A DNA stretch of 64,000 nt from VRUE01 sp963805475 (GCA_963805475.1 CAWDUO010000001.1:162135-226134), one strand, 5' to 3'. Counted from the first letter of the stretch, positions 23,873 through 34,330 are shown. Numbers and translations are program-made. Notes: generated from the letters alone by a model not told the origin.

Positions 23873-24121
23873 ATGCGCGCACGCAAGGCGCTCCTGCCGC
23901 CGATCGCCGTCCTGGCCGTCGCCGGCGGCCTGCTCGTCGCCGGCTGCGGCGGCGGCAGCGACTCGTCCAGCACCACCACGCAGCAGTCGCAGAACGCCGC
24001 CGCGGCGACAACCGGCGACGAAGCGATGAAGCACGAAGGCGAAGCGATGAAGCACGAAGGCGAAGCGATGCACGACGAAGGCTCGATGAAGCACGACGAA
24101 GCGATGAAGCAGGGGGAATAG
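23873..24121 (+). CDS. Small Met/His-rich lipoprotein
   Basis: 82 residues, ATG at 23873 with GAAGGGAG as ribosome binding site; an in-frame TTG at 23825 would spoil the signal peptide. A lipobox (LLVAGCGG) predicts signal peptidase II cleavage and lipid attachment at Cys near residue 24. A Ser/Thr/Gln linker follows, then repeats of EAMKHEG and variants, rich in Met, His and acidic residues. Such sequences bind copper or other metals in known periplasmic proteins. The gene ends 1 base before a DipZ-like thiol-disulfide protein, so a role in metal handling or cytochrome/thiol maturation outside the membrane is plausible. I know no named family. Confidence 0.72.
   Translation: MRARKALLPPIAVLAVAGGLLVAGCGGGSDSSSTTTQQSQNAAAATTGDEAMKHEGEAMKHEGEAMHDEGSMKHDEAMKQGE
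24020..24115 (+). repeat. 21-bp tandem repeats coding for Met/His motifs
   Basis: The unit GAAGCGATGAAGCACGAAGG(C) (24020-24040) is repeated exactly at 24041-24061, followed by degenerate units to about 24115. The unit length of 7 codons keeps the frame, so copy number can change without breaking the lipoprotein. Confidence 0.8.
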
Positions 24122-24122
24122 C

Positions 24123-25905
24123 TTGGCGCTGCTGATCCTGTTCGGGTTCGTGGCGGGCGCGGCGACCGCGCTCTCTCCCTGTGTGCTGCCGGTGCTGCCG
24201 ATCGCGCTCTCAGCGGGCGCGACCGGCGGCCGGCGGCGGCCGCTCGGCATCGTCGCCGGGCTGGCCGTCTCCTTCACCTTCGCCACGGTGGCGCTGGTCT
24301 ACGTGATCTCGGCGCTCGGCCTGCCGGACGACCTGCTGCGCAAGCTGGCGATCTTCGTCCTGCTCGCCTTCGGCGTCTCGCTGATGATCCCGCCGGTCGC
24401 GGCGCGGCTGGAGGCCTGGCTGAGCCGCTTCGCCGGCATCGCCGGGGGACCGCGCAGCGGCGGCGGCGACGGCTTCTGGTCCGGCGTCGCCGTCGGCGGC
24501 AGCCTCGGCTTCGTCTACGCGCCCTGCGCCGGGCCGATCCTCGCCGGGGTGATCACCGTCTCGGCTTCGCAGTCGTTCAGCAGCGGGCGGCTCGCCGTCG
24601 CGCTCAGCTACGGGCTCGGCTCGGCCGTCGTCCTCTACTTCCTGATGCTGGGCGGCCGCCGCGTGATCGCGCCGCTGGCCCGCCGCGGCACCGGCTTCCA
24701 GGTCGCGATGGGCGCGGTGATGGTCGTCGTCGCTCTGGCGATGCTCGGCAACTACGACGTCAAATTCCAGAACAGGATCGCCAGCAGCCTGCCGAGCTTC
24801 CTGGTCAACCCCTCGAAGTCGCTCGAGGACACCGGCACGGCGCGCAAGGCGCTGGCCGAAGTGCGCGGCGGCTCGGGCGGCGCGCTCGGCGAAGCGACCG
24901 CGGAAGCGGCCATCACGGGCAGCTCCGGGAAGGCGAAGGGGGGCGGGGGCGAGGGGAAGCCCTCCGGCCTGCCGGTGCTCGGCGCGGCGCCGGAATTCAC
25001 CGACACCCAGCAGTGGTTCAACACGCCCGGCGACCGGCCGCTGACGCTGAAGCTCGCTGCGCGGCCGCGTCGTCCTCGTCGACTTCTGGACCTACAGCTG
25101 CATCAACTGCCTGCGCACGCTGCCCTACCTGACCGCCTGGGACAGGCGCTACCGCTCCGACGGGCTGACGATCGTCGGCATCCACTCGCCCGAGTTCCCG
25201 TTCGAGAAAGACGCCGGCAACGTCGAAGAAGCGATCCAGCGCAACGGGATCGAATACCCGGTCGCGCAGGACAACGACCTGACCAACTTCACTGACTACG
25301 GGACCGAATACTGGCCGGCCGAGTACTTCATCGACGCGCGGGGCCGGGTCCGCTACGTGCATTTCGGCGAGGGCGAATACGGCGAGAAAGAGAAGATCAT
25401 CCGCGAGCTGCTGGCCGAAGCCGGGCGCAGGGTGGGGGCGGGGGAGTCCGGAGCGAAGGGGATCGAAGCCTCGTCCGGGGTGACGACGCCGGAGAGCTAC
25501 CTGGGGTCGCTGCGCGCCGACCGCTTTGTCAACGGGCCGATCGCCGCCGGCACGCAGGACTTTGGCAAGCCTGCGACCCCGCCCACCGACCAGCTCGCCT
25601 ACAGCGGCCGCTGGAGCGTCGAGCCGGAGTCGGCGACCGCCGAGGGCGGATCTCTGGAGCTGTCGTTCGGCGCCCGCCGCGTCTACCTCGTGCTCGGCTC
25701 GCCGGGCCATGCTCGCCGTGTGCGCGTGCTTCTCGACGGCAGGCCGATCCCCGACCGCCTCGCCGGCTCCGACGTCCACAACGGCGCCGTCACGGTCAGC
25801 GGCCAGCGGCTCTACGACCTGGTGAGCCTGCCGAAGGTCGAAGACCGCACGCTGCGCCTCGTCCCGGAAAAGGGGGTGATGGGCTATGCCTTCACCTTCG
25901 GTTAG
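24123..25905 (+). pseudogene. DipZ-type protein (CcdA membrane domain, thioredoxin-like and C-terminal domains), one frameshift
   Basis: TTG start 1 base after the lipoprotein stop. The N-terminal half is a CcdA-like electron-transfer domain with several membrane helices and the paired Cys in LSPCVLPVLP and YAPCAGPIL. After a linker, TLK is followed by one extra C at 25053; removing it restores SLRGRVVLVDFWTYSCINCLRTLPYL, a thioredoxin-like domain with a CxxC-type site (SCINCL), then GIEYPVAQDND and a C-terminal beta domain (VYLVLGSPGHARRVRVLLDG) as in mycobacterial DipZ. Repaired length is about 593 residues. It would carry reducing power across the membrane to extracytoplasmic thiols. The lesion is a single base, so sequencing error is possible; otherwise the thioredoxin part is not made in frame. 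Confidence 0.8.
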
Positions 25906-25933
25906 CGCGGCGGCGCCCAGCCCGGGCGGGACA

Positions 25934-26653
25934 ATGGAGCGCGTGAGCGATCCGCCACGGGGAACGATCCTGGTCGTCGACGACGAGCCGACGATCGTCG
26001 AGGTGCTCGGCCGCTACGTCGAGCGGGCCGGCTTCGCCGTGCGCAGCGCCGGCGACGGGCCCGAGGCGGTGCGGCTGGCGAAGCTGCACGACCCCGACCT
26101 GGTCGTGCTCGACGTGATGCTGCCGGGCTTCGACGGGATCGAGGCGATGCGGCGGCTGCACGAGGGGGAGGGGAAGCGCACGCCGGTGATCCTCTTGACC
26201 GCGCGCGGCGAGGAGTCCGACCGCCTGGTCGGCCTGCGCCACGGGGCCGACGACTACGTGGTCAAGCCGTTCTCGCCGGCCGAGCTGGTCGCGCGGATCG
26301 AGGCGGTGTTGCGCCGCGCCTCGCCGCCGGCCGGGGCCGCGCCGCAGGAGCCGATCGAGCACGGGCCGCTGCGGATCGACCCGGCGGCGCGCACGGCGAC
26401 CCTCGACGGCGCCGAGCTCTCGCTGACCCAGCGCGAGTTCGACCTGCTCGCCTTCCTCGCCGCCCACCCGGGCCGTGTCTACACGCGCGACCAGCTGATG
26501 GAGAGCGTCTGGGACTACCCCTTCTTCACCGACACCAGCACCGTCACCGTCCACGTCCGCCGCCTGCGCGCCAAGCTCGGCGACGACCCGGCCGAACCGC
26601 GCTTCGTCGAGACCGTGTGGGGCGTCGGCTACAGGCTGAGGCCGCTCGCGTGA
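25934..26653 (+). CDS. OmpR/PhoB-family response regulator
   Basis: 239 residues from the ATG at 25934; an upstream GTG adds a Pro/Ser-rich segment overlapping the previous gene and is less likely. The receiver domain has the acidic pocket (VVDDEP), phosphorylation site Asp60 in LVVLDVMLPG, Thr/Ala in LLTARGEE and Lys in DDYVVKPF. The C-terminal winged helix (LTQREFDLLAFLAAHPGRVYTRDQLMESVW, then HVRRLRAKLGDDP) binds DNA. The stop overlaps the histidine kinase start (GTGA), so the pair forms a two-component system. Its targets are unknown; neighbours suggest envelope redox or metal stress, which is only inference. Confidence 0.92.
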   Translation: MERVSDPPRGTILVVDDEPTIVEVLGRYVERAGFAVRSAGDGPEAVRLAKLHDPDLVVLDVMLPGFDGIEAMRRLHEGEGKRTPVILLTARGEESDRLVGLRHGADDYVVKPFSPAELVARIEAVLRRASPPAGAAPQEPIEHGPLRIDPAARTATLDGAELSLTQREFDLLAFLAAHPGRVYTRDQLMESVWDYPFFTDTSTVTVHVRRLRAKLGDDPAEPRFVETVWGVGYRLRPLA

Positions 26654-27506
26654 AGCGCTCGCTGACGATCGCCCTCGCCGCGGCGCTGGCCGGCGCCGCG
26701 GCGGTCACCGTGCCGCACAAAATGGGCTGGCCGCAGATCGCCCTGGTCGCGCTGGCGGTCGGCGGCGGCGCGCTCGCCGCCTGGCTGGCGACCAGCCTGG
26801 TGGTCGAGGACCGCTCGCGGCGCGAGGTCGAGGCGGCGCGGCGCCGCCTCGTCGCCTCGGTCTCGCACGACCTGCGCACGCCGCTCGCCTCGCTGCGCCT
26901 CTTGGTCGAGTCGATCGACGACGGCGTGGTGACGGGGGAGACGCGCGACCGCTACCTGGGAGAGATCCGCACCCACGTCGCCGCGCTCAGCGCCCTGATC
27001 GACGACCTGTTCGAGCTCTCGCGGATCGAGGCCGGCGACATCAGCTGGACGATGAGCCGGGTAGAGCTGCGCGAGCTGGTCGGCGACACGGTCGCGGCGA
27101 TGCGCGCCCCGGCCGCGGCGCGCGGCGTCTCGCTTGCCGCCGACCTGCCGGCCGAGGAGCTGCTCGCTCGCGCCAACGCGGAGAAGCTCCAGCGCGTGCT
27201 CTTCAACCTGATCCAGAACGCGATCCGCCACACCCCCGCCGACGGCAGCGTCACCGTGCGCGCCCGGACCGCGGCGGGCGGGGTCGAGGTCGAGGTCGCC
27301 GACGACGGCGACGGGATCTCCCCGGCCGACGGCGAGCACGCCTTCGACGCCTTCTACCGCGGCGCCGACGCGGAGCAGGCGGCGACGACGGCGCCGGCCT
27401 CGGCCTGGCGATCTCCCGCGCGATAGTCGAAGCCCACGGCGGCCGCATCTGGCTCGAGCCGGCCGCGCCGGGCACGCGGGTGCGTTTCACGCTTCAAGCG
27501 CAATAG
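26650..27506 (+). pseudogene. Sensor histidine kinase, frameshift near the C terminus
   Basis: GTG start at 26650 overlapping the regulator gene. Two short membrane segments near the N terminus (residues about 4-20 and 27-45) with almost no sensor domain between them lead to the HisKA domain: phospho-acceptor His73 in SVSHDLRTPLASLRLL. The ATPase domain has the N box (LFNLIQNAIRHTP), G1 (VADDGDGI) and F box (FDAFYRG). Near 27375-27385 one base seems to be missing; correcting it gives DDGAGLGLAISRAIVEAHGG (G2 box) and the normal end at 27506, about 285 residues. Without correction the protein stops at 27426 lacking the G2 box. Either assembly error or a recent loss of kinase function. Confidence 0.8.
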
Positions 27507-27516
27507 GCTCCCGCGC

Positions 27517-28662
27517 GTGAATTTCGAGTTGAGCGACGAGCAGAAGCTGCTTAGGGACACGGTGCGCGATTTCGCGCGGGCTGAGGTTGCGCCGGTCGCT
27601 GAGGAGCTGGATCGGGAGAAGCGGTTCCCGTACGAGATCGTCGAGAAGCTGGGGAAGCTTGGGTTGATGGGGATCCCGTTCCCGCAGGAGTACGGCGGCG
27701 GCGGCGCGGACACGCTTTCCTACGTGCTGGCGGTGGAAGAGCTGGCGCGGGTCGATTCCTCGGTCTGCATCACGATGGCCGCGCACACCTCGCTGGGGAC
27801 GATGCCGATCTACCTCTGGGGGTCCGACGAGCAGAAGGACGAGTGGTTGCCGGTCCTCTGCAGCGGCCAGAAGCTCGCCTCGTTCGGGTTGACGGAGCCG
27901 GAGGCGGGGTCGGACGCCGGCAACGTGCGCACGACGGCGAAGCTGGACGGCGGCGAGTGGACGATCGACGGCGCCAAGCAGTTCATCACCAACTCGGGCA
28001 CCGACATCTCCGGCTGCGTCTCGATCACCGCGGTCACCGGCGAGCGCGACGGGCGCAAGGAGATCTCGAACCTGATCGTCCCCACCGGCACGCCCGGCTA
28101 CGAGGCCGGTGAGCCGTACCGCAAGATGGGCTGGAACGCCTCCGACACCCGGCCGCTCAGCTTCGAGGGCTGCCGCGTTCCCGAGGCCAACCTACTCGGC
28201 CGCCGCGGCGAGGGCTTCAAGAACTTCCTCCACATCCTCGACGGCGGCCGCATCGGCGTCGCCGCGATGGGCGTCGGGCTGGCGCAGGGCGCGCTCGACG
28301 AGGCGATCGCCTACGCGAAGGAGCGCCGAGCGTTCGGCCAGCCGATCTCCAAGTTCCAGTCGATCCAGGCGAAGATCGCCGACCTCTCCGCCCAGATCGA
28401 GGCGGCCCGCCTGCTCACCTGGCGCGCCGCGCTGGAGAAGGACGCCAGCAAGTCGTTCACGCTCACCGCCGCCCAGGCGAAGCTGATCACCGGCCGGCTG
28501 GCGGTGCGGGCGACCGAGGAGGCCGTGCAGATCCACGGCGGCTACGGCTACATCGAGGAGTACCCCGTCTGCCGCTTCTACCGCGACGCCAAGATCCTCA
28601 CGATCGGCGAGGGCACCGACGAGGTCCAGCAGATGGTGATCGCCCGCCAGCTCGGCTGCTGA
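27517..28662 (+). CDS. Acyl-CoA dehydrogenase
   Basis: 381 residues, GTG start. All three parts of the fold are present: the N-terminal helices (DEQKLLRDTVRDFA), the FAD-contacting middle domain (FGLTEPEAGSDAG and WTIDGAKQFITNSG) and the C-terminal four-helix domain (RRAFGQPISKFQSIQAKIADL, QIHGGYGYIEEYPVCRFYRDAKI). The catalytic base is most likely the second Glu in YIEEYP. It oxidises acyl-CoA to enoyl-CoA and passes electrons to ETF; etfBA and ETF-quinone oxidoreductase are encoded 10 kb downstream. Chain-length preference is unclear; short-chain or branched-chain substrates are most like this length and motif set. Confidence 0.93.
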   Translation: MNFELSDEQKLLRDTVRDFARAEVAPVAEELDREKRFPYEIVEKLGKLGLMGIPFPQEYGGGGADTLSYVLAVEELARVDSSVCITMAAHTSLGTMPIYLWGSDEQKDEWLPVLCSGQKLASFGLTEPEAGSDAGNVRTTAKLDGGEWTIDGAKQFITNSGTDISGCVSITAVTGERDGRKEISNLIVPTGTPGYEAGEPYRKMGWNASDTRPLSFEGCRVPEANLLGRRGEGFKNFLHILDGGRIGVAAMGVGLAQGALDEAIAYAKERRAFGQPISKFQSIQAKIADLSAQIEAARLLTWRAALEKDASKSFTLTAAQAKLITGRLAVRATEEAVQIHGGYGYIEEYPVCRFYRDAKILTIGEGTDEVQQMVIARQLGC

Positions 28663-28683
28663 GAAGGCCCCGGATACAAAGCC

Positions 28684-28758
28684 AACGAACTCCAAATCTG
28701 TCCAAGTCTTTGGAGTTCGTTACAATCCAAGCGATTGGGTAAAATTGGATTAGCTTGG
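28684..28758. repeat. Two consecutive inverted repeats upstream of the Fic gene
   Basis: AACGAACTCCAAA (28684-28696) and TTTGGAGTTCGTT (28709-28721) are perfect 13-bp arms. Next, AATCCAA (28724-28730) pairs with TTGGATT (28745-28751), and CCAAGC with GCTTGG (28753-28758). The stretch is AT-rich compared with its surroundings. It may combine a terminator of the acyl-CoA dehydrogenase gene with an operator for the Fic gene, whose product has a winged-helix end. Confidence 0.6.
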
Positions 28759-28766
28759 AGATAGGG

Positions 28767-30102
28767 ATGTACGTCGAGCCGGCCCCCGAGTATCTGGATC
28801 TGATGACCGAGGTTGGCGGCGATCGGCTTCTGCCCATCTTGCGGGCCGACCTCAAGGAGCGCGGCGGCGAATACATTCATTGGGACAAGCTGCGGCGTCT
28901 TCCAGAAGCCCGATGGACTGAACCACCGTGAGTGGTGGCTGGGCCTGAAGATGAATCGCCAGCAGCTCTATCGAGAGCTACCGCTGCTCGACGCCGCGGG
29001 CAAGAACTTCGTCTACGCGGTTCCAGACGTCGTCTTTGAGGGGCTTCACCATGTCGACCAGCGCTGCAGCGGGGAGATCGCGATGGAGGACGTCGTCACC
29101 GCCGACGATCGAGCCAAGCAGCGCTACCTGGTCAACTCGCTGATGGAGGAGGCGATCCGCTCCAGTCAGCTGGAGGGCGCGACGACCTCGCGCCAGGCAG
29201 CGAAGGCGCTGCTGCGCACGGGGCGCGAGCCAAAGGATCGCAGCGAGCGGATGATTCTCAACAACTACCGAGCGCTCCAGTTCATGCGAGAGGGGATCGG
29301 CGAGACGCTCAGTCCCGAGACGGTTCTGGAGCTGCAGCGCATCCTTACCGAGGGAACGCTCGACAACCCTGACGCCGCGGGACGGCTGCAACGTCCAGCG
29401 GAGGATCGCGTCGCGGTCTTCGACCGCGACGACGGCGAGCTGCTGCATCGACCGCCGCCCGCCGATCAGCTGCCGGATCGCTTGCAGGCCCTGTGCGACT
29501 TTGCCAACGAAGACGACTCCGAGCGCTTCATCCACCCAGTGGTTCGGGCGATCGTGCTGCACTTCTGGCTCGGCTTCGATCATCCCTTCGAAGACGGCAA
29601 CGGTCGTACCGCCCGGGCGCTCTTCTACTGGTACATGCGAACCCATGGGTACTGGCTGGTCGAGTACCTGTCGATCTCGAGCATCCTGCGCAAGGCTCCG
29701 TCGAAATACACCAGGGCATATCTGTATACGGAGACCGACGCACGAGACACGACCTACTTCATCGTCTACCAGCTGGAAGTCATCCAGCGGGCGATCGACG
29801 AGCTGCACTCCTACCTCCGAAAGAAGGTCAGGGAGGTCCGGGCCGTCGAGAGGCTGATCAAAGGCTCACCCGATTTCAACCATCGCCAGCTCGCCCTGCT
29901 CGGCAACGCTGTACGCGAGCCCGATACCGCCTACTCCTTCAACTCGCACGCCGCAAGCCACGGCGTAACGCATGAGACGGCACGCAGCGATCTCCGCGCG
30001 CTGGTCGACAAGGGCCTCCTCGAATCGCACCGTCAAGGCCGCAGGTATCTCTTCACCCCCGTGCCTAATCTCGCAGAACGCTTGAAGGGCGCCGCCGCCT
30101 AG
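28767..30102 (+). pseudogene. Fic-family AMPylase with C-terminal winged helix, one N-terminal frameshift
   Basis: The ATG at 28767 follows GGAGATAGGG and gives YVEPAPEYLDLMTEVGGD...YIHWDKLRRLP; an extra G at about 28905 must be removed to continue KPDGLNHREWWLGLK. Repaired length is 444 residues. The Fic motif HPFEDGNGRTAR is canonical, with catalytic His, so transfer of AMP to a target hydroxyl is expected. The inhibitory helix motif SSQLEG matches (S/T)xxxE(G/N), upstream of the Fic core, making it an intramolecularly inhibited (class II) protein. The C-terminal HTH (VTHETARSDLRALVDKGLL) may bind DNA. If the frameshift is real, translation could still start downstream (for example near MNRQQLYREL) and keep the catalytic core. 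Its setting within lipid-metabolism genes and its AT-rich leader suggest insertion. Confidence 0.82.
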
Positions 30103-30130
30103 ACGGGCGGAGCATGGGTGCGCCGTTCGA

Positions 30131-31567
30131 CTACAGCTGCAGCGACTTCACCTGCAGCAGCTCCTCGATCGCGTAGCGGCCGTTCTCGCGGCCGTGGCCG
30201 GATTGCTTGTAGCCGCCGAACGGGGCGAGCGGGTTGAAGGCGCCGCCGTTGATCTCGATCTGGCCGGTGCGGATGCGCTTGGCGACTGAGATGGCTCGGT
30301 CCTGGTCGGCCGACCAGACGCCGCCGGCGAGGCCGTAGACGGTGTCGTTGGCGATCCGCACGGCGTCGTCGTCGTCGTCATAGGGCTGGATGACGAGGAC
30401 CGGGCCGAAGATCTCCTCCTGGGCGATGGTCATCTCCGGCGTCACCTCGGAGAAGACGGTGGGGCGGACGAAGTAGCCGGTCTCGAGGCCCTCGGGCGGC
30501 GCGGCGCCGCCGGTCAGCAGCTTCGCCCCTTCGGCCTCGCCCTTCTCGATGTAGCCGCGCACGCGCTCGCGCTGGACGTCGGAGACCAGCGGGCCGAGCC
30601 GGGTCGAGTCCTCGAACGGGTCGCCGGGGGTGAAGCTCTCCGCCGCCTGCGCGGCGATCTCCTCGGCTTCGGCGAGCTTGGCGCGCGGCACCAGCATGCG
30701 GGTCAGCGCGGAGCACGTCTGGCCCGAGTTGAGGTAGCACTTGGCGACGCCGTCGGGGACCGCCCTGGCGAGGTCGGCGTCGTCGAGGATCACGTTCGGC
30801 GACTTGCCGCCGAGCTCCATCGCCACCGGCTTGACCGTCGCCGAGGCGAGCTCGGAGACGCGCCGCCCGGCCCGCGTCGAGCCGGTGAAGGAGACCATGT
30901 CGACGCCGGGGTGGCCGGCGATCGCCTCGCCGACGACCGGGCCGGTGCCGGTGACGAGGTTGAAGACGCCGGCCGGCAGGCCGGCGGCCTCGATCACCTC
31001 GGCGAGGATGAAGGCGTTGAGCGGCACGACCTCGCTCGGCTTGAGCACGACCGTGCAGCCGGCGGCCAGCGCCGGCGCGACCTTTGCCGCGATCTGGTTG
31101 AGCGGGTAGTTCCAGGGCGTGATCGCGCCGAGCACGCCGACCGGCTCGCGCAGCACGCGCGAGCTGCCGATCTCCTCCTCCCAGGCGATCTCCTCCATCA
31201 GCCCCGGCATCGCCGCGAACTGGCCGGTCGGCAGCCCGGCCTGGATCATCTGGCTGAGCTTGATCGGCATCCCCAGCTCCTGGGAGATCGTCGCGGCGAT
31301 CTCCTCCGAGCGCTCGCCGAGCCCGGCGGCGATCGCCGCGAGGAAGTCGGCGCGCTCGGAGCGCGAGGTCCGCGACCAGTCATCGAAGGCGTGGCGGGCG
31401 GCGCGCACGGCGAGGTCGGCGTCCTCGGCGGTGCAGGCGGGGATCGTCGCCATGACCTCCTCGGTGGTCGAGTTGACCACCTCGATCGTCTCCTCTCCCC
31501 GCGGCTCGACCCACTCGCCGCCGATGAAGATCCTGTCCTTCGCCTGAAGCTCCGCTGAAGTCGCCAC
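30131..31567 (-). CDS. NAD(P)-dependent aldehyde dehydrogenase
   Basis: 478 residues from a GTG at 31567, chosen because AGGAGGA (31571-31577 on the complementary strand) sits just upstream; a TTG at 31588 would be the longer alternative. Family signatures: the Rossmann part with GAITPWNYPLNQ, VLKPSEVVPL and FTGSTRAGR; general base Glu in MELGGKSPNVI; nucleophile Cys in NSGQTCSALTR; and the late motif EEIFGPVLVI. It oxidises an aldehyde to the acid. Similar proteins include succinate-semialdehyde, betaine-aldehyde and medium-chain enzymes; the substrate cannot be set by eye. The upstream leucyl aminopeptidase gene is 17 bases away on the same strand. Confidence 0.92.
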   Translation of the reverse strand: MATSAELQAKDRIFIGGEWVEPRGEETIEVVNSTTEEVMATIPACTAEDADLAVRAARHAFDDWSRTSRSERADFLAAIAAGLGERSEEIAATISQELGMPIKLSQMIQAGLPTGQFAAMPGLMEEIAWEEEIGSSRVLREPVGVLGAITPWNYPLNQIAAKVAPALAAGCTVVLKPSEVVPLNAFILAEVIEAAGLPAGVFNLVTGTGPVVGEAIAGHPGVDMVSFTGSTRAGRRVSELASATVKPVAMELGGKSPNVILDDADLARAVPDGVAKCYLNSGQTCSALTRMLVPRAKLAEAEEIAAQAAESFTPGDPFEDSTRLGPLVSDVQRERVRGYIEKGEAEGAKLLTGGAAPPEGLETGYFVRPTVFSEVTPEMTIAQEEIFGPVLVIQPYDDDDDAVRIANDTVYGLAGGVWSADQDRAISVAKRIRTGQIEINGGAFNPLAPFGGYKQSGHGRENGRYAIEELLQVKSLQL

Positions 31568-31584
31568 CGATCCTCCTCTGTCGC

Positions 31585-33024
31585 TCAATCGCCCGCAGAC
31601 ATCTTCGCAAGCTCGACGAGCAGGCGGACGCCGAAGCCGCTGGCGTCGTTGCCGGTGTAGGGACGGCCGACGTCCCAGGCGGTGCCGGCGATGTCGACGT
31701 GGGCCCAGGGGGTCCCGCCGACGAACTCCTCGAGGAAGGAGCCGGCGTAGATCGTCCCGGCCTTGCGCTTGGCGGCTGCGTTGGTCAGGTCGGCGACGGT
31801 GCCCTTGACCAGGTCCTTGTACTCCTGGTGCAGGGGGAGGCGCCAGACCAGCTCGCCGGTCTCCCGCCCGGCCGCCTCGACCTCGCCCGCCAGCCCGTCG
31901 TCGTTGGAGACCACGGCCGCGTAGGTCGAGCCGAGCGCGATCAGCACGGCGCCGGTCAGCGTCGCCAGGTCGACGATCCGCTCCGCGCCGAGCTCGACCG
32001 CGTAGGCGAGCGCGTCGGCGAGGATCAGCCGCCCCTCGGCGTCGGTGTTGTTCACCTCGACCGTCTTGCCGCTGTACATCGTGATCACGTCGCCCGGCTT
32101 GATCGCCGTGCCGGAGGGCATGTTCTCGGTCGCCGGGACGACGGCGATCAGGTTGACCGGCAGCCCCAGCTCGGCGATCGCGCCGACCGCCTCCAGGGCC
32201 GCGGCGGCGCCCGACATGTCCATCTTCATCTCCTGCATCCCGGCCGAGGGCTTGATCGAGATGCCGCCGCTGTCGAAGGTGACGCCCTTGCCGACGAGGC
32301 CCAGCGTCGGGCCGGCGCCGCCGCCCTCGTAGCGCAGCACGATCAGCTTCGGCTCCTCGGCGCTGCCCTGGCTGACGGCGACGATGCCGCCCATCGCCTT
32401 GGCGGCGATCTCCTCGCGCCCGAGCGCCTCGGCGCTGACGCCCTCGTGGTCGGAGGCGATCTCGTCAGCCCGCCGAGCCAGGAAGGACGGCGTGCCGACG
32501 TTCGACGGCAGGCTCTGCAGGTCGCGGGCGCGGTTCTGGGCCTCGGCGCAGACGCGCGCCGCCTCGGCGGCCGCGACGACGCCCTCGGCGGCGATCAGGG
32601 TCAGCGACTCGATTCGCGGCGGCGGCGGATCGCCCGGCCCGCCGCTCTTGAAGCGGTCGAAGCGGTAGCCGGCGAGGATCGTGCCGGTGACGATCGCCTC
32701 GGCGGCCGCCTCGTCGTCCTCGGACTCGGGTAGGGCCCAGGCGAGCGAGGCGGCCTCGAGCCGTCCCGCCTCCTTGGCGGCGACCGCGGCGGCGAGGCGC
32801 AGCCGCTCGGCGTCGATCTCCTCGCGCTTGCCGAGGCCGACTACGAGTGCCCGCGCCGGTCGCTGCGGATGGAGCAGCGCGAGCTTCTGGAAGCCGCCCT
32901 TGGCGTCGCCCGCGCCCGCCGCCTCGGTGAGCTCAGCCGGCAGCTCCTCGCCCTCATACAGCCCGACGACGGCCAGATCGGCCTCGATCTCGCCCAGCGG
33001 GACCTGTCGCACGTCGACTCGCAC
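31585..33024 (-). CDS. pepA: Leucyl aminopeptidase (M17)
   Basis: 479 residues from the GTG at 33024 (VRVDVRQVPLGEIEADLAVVGLYEGEEL). A longer frame reaches 33126 but the added residues do not look conserved. The C-terminal catalytic domain is clear: VGKGVTFDSGGISIKPS (metal-binding Lys and Asp), MKMDMSGAAAAL, and the M17 signature NTDAEGRLILADAL with the metal-binding Asp and Glu, then TLTGA. The enzyme is a hexameric two-metal peptidase releasing N-terminal Leu and other residues. PepA proteins can also bind DNA (XerC/D accessory factor in E. coli), but no such role is suggested here. It lies in tandem with the aldehyde dehydrogenase gene and divergent from the thiolase gene. Confidence 0.93.
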   Translation of the reverse strand: MRVDVRQVPLGEIEADLAVVGLYEGEELPAELTEAAGAGDAKGGFQKLALLHPQRPARALVVGLGKREEIDAERLRLAAAVAAKEAGRLEAASLAWALPESEDDEAAAEAIVTGTILAGYRFDRFKSGGPGDPPPPRIESLTLIAAEGVVAAAEAARVCAEAQNRARDLQSLPSNVGTPSFLARRADEIASDHEGVSAEALGREEIAAKAMGGIVAVSQGSAEEPKLIVLRYEGGGAGPTLGLVGKGVTFDSGGISIKPSAGMQEMKMDMSGAAAALEAVGAIAELGLPVNLIAVVPATENMPSGTAIKPGDVITMYSGKTVEVNNTDAEGRLILADALAYAVELGAERIVDLATLTGAVLIALGSTYAAVVSNDDGLAGEVEAAGRETGELVWRLPLHQEYKDLVKGTVADLTNAAAKRKAGTIYAGSFLEEFVGGTPWAHVDIAGTAWDVGRPYTGNDASGFGVRLLVELAKMSAGD

Positions 33025-33149
33025 GAGCCCGAGTCTATGCAGATGGTCACGCAACCATCCCGGCGCTCCCGCTATCGTTTCCGACGAGGGCCACACGGCC
33101 CTGTCACGAGCCGAGATCCGGCACAAGCAACGACAGAAAGGCCGTAAAG

Positions 33150-34325
<1,176 letters not shown>

Positions 34326-34330
34326 CGCGG

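Noticed and set aside
24020..24115. CRISPR array
   Set aside because: The short direct repeats are contiguous, in frame and encode Met/His motifs in a lipoprotein; there are no spacers and no cas genes.
28767..30102. Fic/antitoxin two-gene toxin system
   Set aside because: The inhibitory motif SSQLEG is within the Fic protein itself, and no small antitoxin gene is found next to it.
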